Position numbers and translations under genes: made by a program
Shown: positions 1-6,170 of the stretch, piece after piece
Numbering within the stretch: position 1 is the stretch's first letter
Layout of the letters: every line of letters starts with the position of its first letter
Source: an uncultured Desulfovibrio sp.
Lineage (GTDB): Bacteria > Desulfobacterota > Desulfovibrionia > Desulfovibrionales > Desulfovibrionaceae
Assembly (NCBI RefSeq): GCF_949282365.1
Contig: NZ_CASDOY010000053.1
Location: 1-13,799, forward strand
Reading direction: 5' to 3'
DNA: 13,799 bases
Notes under the pieces: model-generated
Databases searched by the model: none
Seen by the model: only the letters and a program-made list of their open reading frames with translations
What the model was told of the DNA's origin: nothing

Positions 1-555
1 CGCCATCCGGTCGCGCGTTGCTGTCGATGCCCGTAGCTTCCTGCGTCGCAACGGGCACGGCCCTGCCGGGCCGCCATCCGCTCGCTGCCCGTGCGAAAGG
101 GCTTTCCCCTCCCCCCCAGGCCTCCCATCCTTTCCCGGCGCGCTTCTTTAAATGAGCGCGGGAAGATACGGCTGGCATCCATCACGGGGCATGCGTGGCT
201 GATCTCCTCCATTTCTTTGCAGCAAATCGTAAACGTCGCGCAGCCAGGCCCTGGCGGGCGGGACGGCGGGCGCCGCTCCTGCGGCGGACGGCAACGGGCA
301 CGGCCCCGCGCGCCACGGGAAGCGCGGCACGCGCGACGGCATGCCGTGCCGCAGCCGGGCGCTGCATGCCGCGGACAGGCCCGCGCCTGCCAGATGTTCC
401 CCGGAGGCCCCCGCGCCTGCCAGCGCCGTCGGGCAGCAATGGCCGTGGACTCCGCCGGATACCGCCCGGGCGCTGCCCATTCCTGCCCGGCTGCTGCCCG
501 GACGCTGCCGGACGCGCTTCCTCGTTCCACGTACGGGACGCCGGAGGCGGCAGGG
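1..555. other. GC-rich region without a supportable gene
   Basis: I find no gene here that I can support. All long open frames give Pro/Ala/Arg-rich translations with no recognisable family and no convincing ribosome binding site, as expected from chance in very GC-rich DNA. Visible structure is limited to short repeats: a 16-nt direct repeat at 48-63 and 291-306, a 14-nt direct repeat at 380-393 and 410-423, and an imperfect inverted repeat at 132-164 with no T-run. Positions 120-240 are less GC-rich than the rest and could be the remnant or edge of a gene beyond the left border, but nothing identifies one. Confidence 0.5.
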
Positions 556-615
556 ACATTTTATCACAAAAAGACGAAAAAAAGGCTTGACCCTGAAACG
601 GTTTTTCCGTACAAG
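556..615 (+). promoter_or_regulatory. Strong sigma-70 promoter with UP-like element for the tRNA-Thr genes
   Basis: A -35 box TTGACC (587-592) is followed by a 17-nt spacer and a -10 box TACAAG (610-615). Immediately upstream, 556-586 is unusually A/T-rich, with runs of five and seven A residues, in otherwise very GC-rich DNA. That is the arrangement of an UP element contacting the RNA polymerase alpha subunit, common at stable-RNA promoters. Transcription would start near 622, about 9 nt before the tRNA. Boxes and spacing are seen directly; activity is inferred. Confidence 0.75.
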
Positions 616-630
616 TCTTCTTCGTTGAGC

Positions 631-706
631 GCCCTTGTAGCTCAGTCGGTAGAGTGCATCCTTGGTAAGGATGAGGTCACCAGTTCAATCCTGGTCAAGG
701 GCTCCA
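631..706 (+). tRNA. tRNA-Thr (anticodon GGT), copy 1
   Basis: This is a full 76-nt cloverleaf. The acceptor stem GCCCTTG pairs with CAAGGGC. The D stem GCTC/GAGT has one G-T wobble. The anticodon stem CATCC/GGATG encloses the loop TTGGTAA with anticodon GGT. The T stem ACCAG/CTGGT has the loop TTCAATC. The 3' CCA end is encoded after discriminator T. It decodes ACC and ACU threonine codons. An identical copy lies 140 bp downstream. Confidence 0.97.
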
Positions 707-720
707 GCAGACAATGATGA

Positions 721-746
721 CGCTTGTGGTGACACGGGCGTTTTTT
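721..746 (+). terminator. Intrinsic terminator after tRNA-Thr copy 1
   Basis: A 7-bp stem (721-727 with 734-740, including two T-G wobbles) encloses a 6-nt loop and is followed by six T residues (741-746). It matches the hairpin after copy 2 at 857-882 in 23 of 27 positions including the flanking A, so the two were probably duplicated together. Because of its wobble pairs it may only partly stop transcription, leaving copy 2 fed by read-through. Confidence 0.65.
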
Positions 747-770
747 GGGGAAACCCGGACATAGAGGATC

Positions 771-846
771 GCCCTTGTAGCTCAGTCGGTAGAGTGCATC
801 CTTGGTAAGGATGAGGTCACCAGTTCAATCCTGGTCAAGGGCTCCA
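771..846 (+). tRNA. tRNA-Thr (anticodon GGT), copy 2
   Basis: The sequence is identical over all 76 nt to the copy at 631-706, including the encoded CCA end. The 24 nt between the preceding T-run and this gene show no clear promoter, so it is probably transcribed by read-through from the upstream tRNA promoter and released by processing. The duplication may raise the dose of this tRNA; that is inference. Confidence 0.97.
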
Positions 847-856
847 GAAATTTCAA

Positions 857-882
857 CGCCTGTGGAAACATGGGCGTTTTTT
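857..882 (+). terminator. Intrinsic terminator or attenuator after tRNA-Thr copy 2
   Basis: The stem CGCCTGT (857-863) pairs with ATGGGCG (870-876) around a 6-nt loop, followed by six T residues (877-882). Relative to the hairpin at 721-746 the stem changes (T to C at one pair, C to T at another) preserve pairing, which argues for selection on the structure. It lies only 12 nt before the ribosome binding site of the next gene. Confidence 0.6.
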
Positions 883-906
883 CTTTATCCGCGCAAGGAG
901 CCTGTC

Positions 907-1254
907 ATGCAGATCCCCGTCCCGGTCGCCACTGTCGGCCTGCTGGTGCTCTCCAACGTCTTCATGACCTTCGCCTGGTACGGCCACCTGAAGCACAAGA
1001 GCATGGCCCTGCCCATGGTCATCTTCATCAGCTGGTGCATCGCCTTTTTCGAGTACGTCCTGCAGGTGCCCGCCAACCGCATCGGCTACGGCTATTTCAA
1101 CGCCGCGGAACTCAAGACCATCCAGGAAGTCATCTCGCTGACGGTCTTCTCGCTCTTCTCCGTCTTCTACCTGCACGAGACCCTGCGCTGGAACCATGTG
1201 CTGGGCTTCGGCCTCATCGTGCTGGCCGCCTACGTCATCTTCAAGGAATGGTAG
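907..1254 (+). CDS. DUF486 (DMT-like) small integral membrane protein
   Basis: This 115-residue, very hydrophobic protein has about four predicted membrane helices: roughly residues 5-24, 34-53, 73-91 and 96-113. The overall pattern, including FAWYGHLKHK after helix 1, FFEYVLQVPANRIGY and the ending AAYVIFKEW, is that of the DUF486 family, related to the drug/metabolite transporter superfamily. The family's substrate is not established. I chose ATG 907 because AAGGAG (895-900) sits 6 nt upstream; an in-frame start at 802 would run through the tRNA. It lies one base from the next gene and is very probably co-transcribed with it. No promoter is obvious between the upstream hairpin and the ribosome binding site. 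Confidence 0.88.
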   Translation: MQIPVPVATVGLLVLSNVFMTFAWYGHLKHKSMALPMVIFISWCIAFFEYVLQVPANRIGYGYFNAAELKTIQEVISLTVFSLFSVFYLHETLRWNHVLGFGLIVLAAYVIFKEW

Positions 1255-1255
1255 C

Positions 1256-2035
1256 ATGGTCAGCGGCGCCGTCATCCTTTTCTGCACCTGCGCCGCCTTC
1301 GTGGCGGGCTTCATCGACTCCATCGCGGGCGGCGGCGGCCTGATCACCATGCCCGCCCTGCTGCTTTCCGGCCTGCCGCCCCAGCTGGCCCTGGGCACCA
1401 ACAAGGTGGGCTGCTGCCTGGGCACCGGCGTGGCCATGCTCAACTTCGCCCGCAGCGGCCTCATCCTCTGGCGCCTGGCCCTGCTGGGCGTGGGGTTTTC
1501 CCTGGCGGGCGCGGCCATCGGCACCGAGCTGGCCCTCTACATCTCGCCCGACGTGCTGGGCAAGGTGCTGGTGATCCTGCTGCCCGTGGCCATGGTGGCC
1601 ACCCTCATGCCCAAGAAGGAGCAGAACAAGCCGCAGCTCAGTTCCGGCCGCCGCTACTGGCTGCTGGCGCCGCTCTGCTTCCTGGTGGTGGGCATCTATG
1701 ACGGCTTTTTCGGGCCCGGCACCGGAAGCTTCCTGATCCTGGCCCTGCACTGGGTGCTGCGCGTCAGCCTCATCGAAGCCTCGGCCACCTCCAAGGTCAT
1801 GAACTTCGCCTCCAACCTCGGCGCCATGGTCCTTTTCATCTGGAACGGCGCCGTCCTCTGGAGCGTCGGCCTGCCCATGATGGCGGCCAATATCGCCGGC
1901 AACTGGCTGGGCAGCCGCCTGGCCATCAAGGTGGGGGCCGAGGCCGTGCGCCGCTTCCTCTGGGTCTCGCTCTCCCTGCTGCTCTTCACCCTGGTCTGGC
2001 GCTTCTTCATCTCCCCCCATCTGCTCGGCGCGTAG
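1256..2035 (+). CDS. TauE/SafE-family (TSUP) membrane exporter
   Basis: This is a 259-residue polytopic inner-membrane protein, close to the usual TSUP length of about 250. It shows the two-fold internal repeat of the family. The first half has FIDSIAGGGGLITMPALL followed by LALGTNK (residues 19-50). The second half has GIYDGFFGPGTGSFLILAL and EASATSKVMNFASNLGA (residues 146-190). Family members move organosulfur compounds, sulfite or sulfoacetate-type anions, but the substrate cannot be read from sequence; sulfur anions would suit a sulfate reducer. ATG 1256 has AAGGA at 1243-1247, inside the end of the DUF486 gene, and follows that gene's stop by one base, so translation is likely coupled. 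In-frame extension upstream to 1196 lacks family similarity. Confidence 0.9.
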   Translation: MVSGAVILFCTCAAFVAGFIDSIAGGGGLITMPALLLSGLPPQLALGTNKVGCCLGTGVAMLNFARSGLILWRLALLGVGFSLAGAAIGTELALYISPDVLGKVLVILLPVAMVATLMPKKEQNKPQLSSGRRYWLLAPLCFLVVGIYDGFFGPGTGSFLILALHWVLRVSLIEASATSKVMNFASNLGAMVLFIWNGAVLWSVGLPMMAANIAGNWLGSRLAIKVGAEAVRRFLWVSLSLLLFTLVWRFFISPHLLGA

Positions 2036-2503
2036 ACGCGGGCCTTCCGCTCTGGGCGCAGCGCGGAGCGCTGGGGAACGGCGCGGGGACCCGCCCCCGG
2101 GCATGGGCCGCTTTGCCTGACACGGCGGAGAGGGCGTAGCGGCCCGGTACTGGCCTTGCACTGGCCCTGACGCCGCAGGGCGGGTGCGGCGGCGTGCCCG
2201 CGTTTTGCCGTCCCCGGCAGCGCTGTTTCGCACGCGGCGGACTGGCCCTCCCCGATGCCGGCCTGCGGGGCCATGCCCGTGACGGCGGGTCCCGGCGGAT
2301 ATCCTCACGTCATGGCCGGCACGACAGGGACCTCTCCATATATGATGCCGCCCTCCTGTCCGCGGCGGCAGGCCCACACCCGAGCCCCGGCGGCACGCGG
2401 CGGACGGCGGGCCGCGCTCCCGCCAGCCCGGCACGTTGCCCCTCCGCCCCCGGCGTGCTAGAGCAGGAGGAAACAGCCCCTTGCGGGCAAAAGGAGTCGC
2501 ACC
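2036..2503 (+). other. GC-rich intergenic region
   Basis: No supportable gene is seen in this 468-bp gap. A perfect 6-bp inverted repeat with a 3-nt loop (2059-2073) follows the TSUP gene but has no T-run. Open frames across the region give Pro/Arg/Gly-rich translations typical of noncoding high-GC DNA. TATGAT at 2341-2346 could be a -10 box for the secreted-protein gene at 2504, but no acceptable -35 box stands at the right spacing. An AGGAGG at 2465-2470 precedes no usable start. Confidence 0.5.
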
Positions 2504-2995
2504 ATGTTCAAACGTTTCCTGCCTCTTGTTCTGGCCCTCGTGCTTTGCGCCGGTCTGGCCCAGGCCAAGACCAAGGCCCCGGCCACCCAGCTGCCCGGCG
2601 ACCTGACCCTGGCCGAAGCCCAGAAGGTGCTGGACGCCGCCCTGGTCAAGGCCAACGCCCAGGGCGTGCCCATGAATATCGCCATCGTGGACGCGGGCGG
2701 CAACCTCAAGGCCTTCGTGCGCCAGGACGGCGCCTTCCTCGGCAGTATCGACGTCTCCACCAAGAAGGCCGTCACGGCCCGCTACTTCAACATGCCCACC
2801 TCCACCCTGGGCGCGGCTTCCCAGCCCGGCCAGGAACTGTTCGGCATCGAAGCCACCAACGGCGGTCTGGTGATCTTCGGCGGCGGTGAGCTGCTGGTCC
2901 GCGACAATGTCATCGTGGGCGCCATCGGCGTCAGCGGCGGCAGCGTGGCCGAGGACACCAACGTGGCCAAGGCCGGCGCCGCGGCCCTCAAGTAG
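2504..2995 (+). CDS. Secreted GlcG/HbpS-like (DUF336) heme-binding-family protein
   Basis: The 163-residue product begins with a clear Sec signal peptide (MFKRF, hydrophobic core at residues 6-19, likely cleavage after AQA at residue 21), so it should act in the periplasm. The mature part matches the GlcG/HbpS (DUF336) family: LTLAEAQKVLDAAL near residues 35-47, NIAIVDAGGNLKAFVRQDGA at 58-77, DVSTKKAVTARYF at 83-95, and the end GAIGVSGGSVAEDTNVAKAG at 139-158. Members bind heme or small ligands or accompany oxidoreductases; no specific role is certain. ATG 2504 has AAGGAG (2491-2496) at good spacing. The gene stands alone between a GC-rich gap and a terminator, so it is probably monocistronic. 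Confidence 0.88.
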   Translation: MFKRFLPLVLALVLCAGLAQAKTKAPATQLPGDLTLAEAQKVLDAALVKANAQGVPMNIAIVDAGGNLKAFVRQDGAFLGSIDVSTKKAVTARYFNMPTSTLGAASQPGQELFGIEATNGGLVIFGGGELLVRDNVIVGAIGVSGGSVAEDTNVAKAGAAALK

Positions 2996-3026
2996 GCCCT
3001 TCGCCGACCCCCTTCCCGCCCATGAC

Positions 3027-3054
3027 AAAGGCCCCGGACGATCCCGGGGCCTTT
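3027..3054. terminator. Strong, probably bidirectional intrinsic terminator
   Basis: AAAGGCCCCGG (3027-3037) pairs perfectly over 11 bp with CCGGGGCCTTT (3044-3054) around the loop ACGATC. It lies 32 bp after the GlcG-like gene. The convergent glycosylase gene ends at 3115, and the stem gives a short T-run on either strand, so it can serve both. Confidence 0.85.
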
Positions 3055-3114
3055 CTGCATCTTCGGCGCCCGCAGCCTGCCGGGGGACAGCGATGGCGCG
3101 GAACCGGCCGTGCC

Positions 3115-3729
3115 TCAGCGCCGGCGCCGGGCGGGCTTGCCCCTGTCCGCCGCTCCGGCCTGCGCGGCTTTTGCGGCCCGCGCGGACTTGCCGGGCCTGC
3201 CCCTGTCCGCCGGATCGTCCAGTCCCGGCAAGGCGCCGCCGGCAATAGCCCACAAATAGAGCGAGGCCACGCTGCCGTAAGGGGAAAAACGCCTGCGGTA
3301 GCGCTCGAAGCGCTCGCGCGGCAGCTCCCGGTGCCGGTAGAGCATGCGCAGGCCCCGGCGGATGGCCAGATCGTCGTAACTCAGGATGTCCGGCCGTTGC
3401 AGGCAGAAGAGCAGCAGCATCTCGGCCGTCCAGACGCCGATGCCGCGCAGGGCCGCCAGACGGCGGCAGACCGCCGCATCCTCCAGCCCGGCCGTCTCCT
3501 GCAGGTCCAGTTCCCCGCTGACCACCTGCAAGGCGATGCCGCGCATATAGTCCACCTTGCGCAGGGACAGGCCCAGGGCCTGCACCTCGGACGCGGGCCG
3601 GGCCAGCAGGCTTTCCGGCGTGACCGCGCCCAGCAGGCCGCACAGCCGTCCCCAGATGGTGCGCTGGGCGGCCATGCTGATCTGCTGGCCCACGATGGCG
3701 TGCATCAGGGCCTGGAACAGGTCCGGCAT
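3115..3729 (-). CDS. AlkA-type DNA-3-methyladenine glycosylase (HhH-GPD), N terminus frameshifted
   Basis: This DNA repair enzyme excises alkylated bases such as 3-methyladenine. The intact frame from ATG 3729 gives 204 residues. It has the family start PDLFQALMHAIVGQQIS, the helix-hairpin-helix LRGIGVWTAEMLLLF (residues 94-108) and the catalytic Asp in SYDDLAIRRGL (Asp120). The tail after residue 170 is Arg/Ala/Lys-rich and contains a small in-frame repeat. The frame stays open upstream and encodes the family motif LSRKDKKLAAAIQAIG followed by PLRREV, but the true N terminus (MHEPRYFQYGQAEVD) lies in another frame from ATG 3842. One base appears to be missing near 3797-3801. Family N termini normally join these two parts. 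Either translation starts at 3729 on a weak GAGG site, or the gene is frameshifted, or it is rescued by slippage at 3774-3780, or the base is a sequencing error. Confidence 0.82.
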   Translation of the reverse strand: MPDLFQALMHAIVGQQISMAAQRTIWGRLCGLLGAVTPESLLARPASEVQALGLSLRKVDYMRGIALQVVSGELDLQETAGLEDAAVCRRLAALRGIGVWTAEMLLLFCLQRPDILSYDDLAIRRGLRMLYRHRELPRERFERYRRRFSPYGSVASLYLWAIAGGALPGLDDPADRGRPGKSARAAKAAQAGAADRGKPARRRR

Positions 3730-3842
3730 GACCTCGCGCCGCAGGGGCCCGATGGCCTGTATGGCCGCCGCCAGTTTTTTGTCCTTGCGGGACAGGTGTC
3801 CACTTCCGCCTGTCCGTACTGAAAATAACGGGGCTCGTGCAT
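3705..3842 (-). pseudogene. Out-of-frame N-terminal part of the AlkA-type glycosylase
   Basis: ATG 3842, preceded by GGGGGAAG, opens a 45-codon frame that encodes MHEPRYFQYGQAEVD, the expected amino-terminal strand of this glycosylase family (pattern YFxYGxxE[IV]D). It then loses similarity and stops at 3705-3707. Inserting one base near 3797-3801 would join it to the downstream frame as AEVDHLSRKDKKLAAAI. Codons 22-23 and the preceding A form A AAA AAC (3780 down to 3774). A -1 slip there would enter the main frame and give TCPARTKKLAAAI, the same length as the expected protein. So this may be a decayed gene start, a recoded gene or a sequence error. Confidence 0.7.
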
Positions 3843-3892
3843 GGTCTTCCCCCGGACGTCCTCCGCCGCCCTCTCCGCCGCGTCAAGCGAAA

Positions 3893-3916
3893 GAGGACGG
3901 GCATGCGCCCGTCCTC
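3893..3916 (-). terminator. Hairpin terminator after the UPF0210 gene
   Basis: A perfect 10-bp inverted repeat (3893-3902 with 3907-3916, 4-nt loop) lies 32 bp downstream of the UPF0210 stop. On the minus strand it is followed by TTTCGCTT, a weak T-rich tail. A second GC-rich inverted repeat (about 3931-3945) lies just after the stop codon. Termination is plausible but may be incomplete, which would let the glycosylase gene share the transcript. Confidence 0.6.
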
Positions 3917-3947
3917 CCTGCCGTCAATACCGCCCCCGGGGCGGCTT

Positions 3948-5330
3948 CTAGTTCTTCAGGCTGTGGATGGGCGCCGGGATGCGGCCGCCCAGGCCGATGA
4001 AGGCGCTGGCGTCGCCCCTGGGCACGGGGATGATGGCCGCCTTGCCCAGCAGGCCGCCGAAGCTGACCTCCTCGCCCACGCCCTTGCCGGGCACCGGGAT
4101 GACGCGCACGGCCGTGGTCTTGTGATTGATCATGCCGATGGCCATCTCGTCGGCGATGAGGCCGGAGATGGTGCTGGCCGGGGTATCGCCGGGGATGGCG
4201 ATCATGTCCAGGCCCACGGAGCAGACGCTGGTCATGGCTTCCAGCTTTTCCAGGCTCAGCAGGCCGGAGGTGGCGGCGGCCTCGATGCTGGAGTCCTCGG
4301 AAACGGGGATGAAGGCCCCGGACAGGCCGCCCACCGAGGAGGAGGCGAAGGCGCCGCCCTTCTTCACGGCGTCGTTGAGCATGGCCAGCACGGCCGTGGT
4401 GCCGGGCGCGCCGATGCTGGAAAGGCCCACGCTCTGGAAGATCTCGCCCACGCTGTCGCCCACGGCCGGGGTGGGGGCCAGGGAGAGGTCGGCCACGCCG
4501 AAGGGCAGGCCCAGGCGCTGGGCCACTTCGGTACCGATCATCTCGCCCACGCGGGTCACCTTGTAGGCCGTGCGCTTGATGACTTCGGCCACGTCCAGCA
4601 GGGTCATGGGCTTGCCGCCGTCGCGGCTGTGTTCCAGGGCACGGTCGATGGCCTTCTTGACCACGCCGGGGCCGGAGACGCCCACGTTGATGACCACATC
4701 GGGCTCGCCCACGCCCAGATAGGCACCGGCCATGAAGGGCACGTCCTGCGGGATGTTGGCGAAGACCACCAGCTTGGCGCAGCCCAGGCCGCCACGGTCG
4801 GCGGTGGCCTGCGCCACCTTGAGGATCTGTTCGCCCATCAGGGCCACGGCATCCATATTGATGCCGGAGCGGGACGAGGCCACGTTGATGGAGGAGCAGA
4901 TGCGGTCCGTGCTGGCCAGGGCTTCGGGCAGGGCTTCGATGAGGGCGCGGTCCCCCTTGGCGAAGCCCTTTTCCACCAGGGCGGAGAAACCGCCCAGAAA
5001 ATCGACGCCCGCTTCCTTGGCGGCTTCGTCCAGGGCCTGACAGACGCGCACCATGCCCTCGGGGCCGAAAGGCGCGCCCACCACGGCGATGGGGCTGACG
5101 CTGATGCGCTTGTTGACCACCGGGATGCCGTATTTGTCGCCCACTTCGTTGCAGACGTTGACCAGCTGGGAGGCATAGCGGTGCAGCTTGGCCTTAACGT
5201 TGCCGGTGAAGAGGTCGATGTCGTGGCTGACGCAGTCGAACAGGCTCACGCCCAGGGTCACGGTACGCACATCCAGATGCTCGTTGCGGAGCATGTTGAG
5301 CGTATTGATAACTTCGCGTTCAGAAAGCAT
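3948..5330 (-). CDS. UPF0210 / PFL-family protein (DUF711)
   Basis: The 460-residue protein has the full length of the UPF0210 (DUF711) family. It starts MLSEREVINTLNMLRNEHLDVRTVTLG. It carries conserved stretches such as VVNKRISVSPIAVVGAPFG, SSINVASSRSGINMDAV, PDVVINVGVSGPGVVKKAI, FGVADLSLAPTPAVGDSVG and, near the end, RGDASAFIGLGGRIPAPIHSL. The family is cytosolic and its reaction is not established. The name 'PFL family' reflects distant fold similarity to pyruvate formate-lyase, and no glycyl-radical loop is visible here. It is usually encoded beside an ACT-domain protein, as here: the ACT gene lies 58 bp upstream on the same strand. ATG 5330 is preceded by AAGGA at a suitable distance. 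Confidence 0.92.
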   Translation of the reverse strand: MLSEREVINTLNMLRNEHLDVRTVTLGVSLFDCVSHDIDLFTGNVKAKLHRYASQLVNVCNEVGDKYGIPVVNKRISVSPIAVVGAPFGPEGMVRVCQALDEAAKEAGVDFLGGFSALVEKGFAKGDRALIEALPEALASTDRICSSINVASSRSGINMDAVALMGEQILKVAQATADRGGLGCAKLVVFANIPQDVPFMAGAYLGVGEPDVVINVGVSGPGVVKKAIDRALEHSRDGGKPMTLLDVAEVIKRTAYKVTRVGEMIGTEVAQRLGLPFGVADLSLAPTPAVGDSVGEIFQSVGLSSIGAPGTTAVLAMLNDAVKKGGAFASSSVGGLSGAFIPVSEDSSIEAAATSGLLSLEKLEAMTSVCSVGLDMIAIPGDTPASTISGLIADEMAIGMINHKTTAVRVIPVPGKGVGEEVSFGGLLGKAAIIPVPRGDASAFIGLGGRIPAPIHSLKN

Positions 5331-5388
5331 GGAAATTCCTTGTTAAACTTGCGGAGGCGGCCCTGCCGCGCTCCCGGGACGGACAGGC

Positions 5389-5952
5389 CTAGAAGCTGCC
5401 GATGCGGTGCACGGCCTCGAAGATGTCGCGATGCTGCACGCTGACGCGCAGGCCCTGCGCCTGGCCCTCGCTGGCCAGTTCGCGGCGCAGGCGGCCCAGG
5501 TCGGTCTTTTCGGGGACCTTGACCTCGAACACGAACAGGGCATGATTGCTGTGATCCTGCCCCAGCACGGCCTTGAGGCTGTCGATATTGACGCCGTGCC
5601 GGGCAAAGACACGGCTCATGGCCGCGATGAGGCCGGGCCGGTCGGGTCCGTCCACCGTGACCACGAAGGGCTGGCTGACCACGGAATCTTCCCAGCGGCC
5701 CTGCACGGCCGGACGCACCAGGGCGGAAAGGTCCAGCCGGGCCTTTTCCAGACCCAGGGTGAGCTGGCTGTGGAGCCCTTCTTCCGTGATGTCGTCAGCC
5801 GCCTCGACGATGAAGATGGCCGCGAACTCACCGCAAAGGATGGTCTGGGTGACCTCGACGATATTGCACCCGGTCTGCCCGAGGATCTGGCTTACTACAG
5901 AGACGATGCCGGGACAGTCCCGGCCCAGGAACGAGATGGTCAGTTTTTTCAT
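5389..5952 (-). CDS. Double ACT-domain protein (GcvR/UPF0237-like regulator)
   Basis: This 187-residue cytosolic protein consists of two ACT domains. ACT1 is at about residues 3-75 (MKKLTISFLGRDCPGIVSVV, then GCNIVEVTQTIL). ACT2 is at about 95-175 (FVVTVDGPDRPGLIAAMSRV, then GVNIDSLKAVL). ACT domains bind amino acids or similar small ligands; GcvR has a tandem arrangement of this kind, while the UPF0237 partners of UPF0210 proteins are usually single-domain. I chose ATG 5952 because AAGGA stands 7 nt upstream and family similarity begins there; the longer frame from 6117 adds 55 residues of unrelated sequence. It is first in a minus-strand operon with the UPF0210 gene, suggesting it senses a ligand for, or modulates, that protein. 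No DNA-binding domain is seen. Confidence 0.85.
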   Translation of the reverse strand: MKKLTISFLGRDCPGIVSVVSQILGQTGCNIVEVTQTILCGEFAAIFIVEAADDITEEGLHSQLTLGLEKARLDLSALVRPAVQGRWEDSVVSQPFVVTVDGPDRPGLIAAMSRVFARHGVNIDSLKAVLGQDHSNHALFVFEVKVPEKTDLGRLRRELASEGQAQGLRVSVQHRDIFEAVHRIGSF

Positions 5953-5983
5953 GTCTGGTCCTTGACGGATTTGCGTTTTGGCA

Positions 5984-6012
5984 ACGGTAAACGATGCATC
6001 AATGAAATTCAA
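5984..6012 (-). promoter_or_regulatory. Candidate promoter for the ACT-UPF0210 operon
   Basis: On the minus strand TTGAAT (6012-6007) is followed by a 17-nt spacer and TACCGT (5989-5984), about 32 nt before the ACT gene start. The spacer contains the palindrome GATGCATC. The -10 match is modest. The site is back to back with the candidate lysS promoter about 70 bp away. Confidence 0.4.
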
Positions 6013-6081
6013 GGACGGAAGGCCCGTCCCCGCCCGCCCGGAAGGCGCGTTTTCCCCGCCCGTGGCGGGCTGGCGGGAACC

Positions 6082-6110
6082 TTGACGGCCGGGCCCGAAT
6101 GGCATACCTC
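6082..6110 (+). promoter_or_regulatory. Candidate promoter for the lysS-lolC-lolD-bamA operon
   Basis: TTGACG (6082-6087, 5 of 6 to the -35 consensus) is followed by a 17-nt spacer and TACCTC (6105-6110), a weak -10. The predicted start near 6117 would give a leader of about 54 nt before the lysS GTG. No other promoter-like pair is evident in the gap. Confidence 0.4.
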
Positions 6111-6170
6111 TAGCCATTCAACCGTTGAGCCCACGAGAGGGCCGGGCCATGCCCGAAGCAGGAGTTTGCA

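Noticed and set aside
1..212. Minus-strand frame open from ATG 212 to the left border (starts MEEISHACPVMDAS)
   Set aside because: The first residues look fairly natural, but the rest becomes Arg/Gly-rich without family likeness. Seventy stop-free codons are not significant in this composition.
2059..2073. Inverted repeat after the TSUP gene as a terminator
   Set aside because: The stem is only 6 bp with no T-run, in very GC-rich DNA where such repeats arise by chance.
2504..2570. Possible lipobox (LVLC) in the GlcG-like protein
   Set aside because: The residue before Cys is Leu, not Gly/Ala/Ser. A normal signal peptidase I site (AQA) follows, so it is more likely secreted than lipidated.
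1241..3904. An 887-codon open frame on the minus strand
   Set aside because: It runs antisense to the TSUP and GlcG-like genes and overlaps the glycosylase. Its translation is low-complexity Gly/Ala/Arg/His sequence, a by-product of strong G/C third-codon bias.
3948..5330. Glycyl-radical enzyme activity suggested by the 'PFL family' name
   Set aside because: No glycyl-radical loop of the RVxGY type and no paired catalytic cysteines are visible, and no activase gene is nearby.
3837..5444. A 535-codon open frame on the plus strand opposite the UPF0210 gene
   Set aside because: The sequence is His/Gly/Asp-rich and antisense to a well-conserved family protein, with no ribosome site.
5993..6000. 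GATGCATC palindrome between the candidate ACT and lysS promoters as an operator
   Set aside because: It is eight bases, unrepeated and matches no known operator I can name; its position in a promoter spacer is suggestive only.
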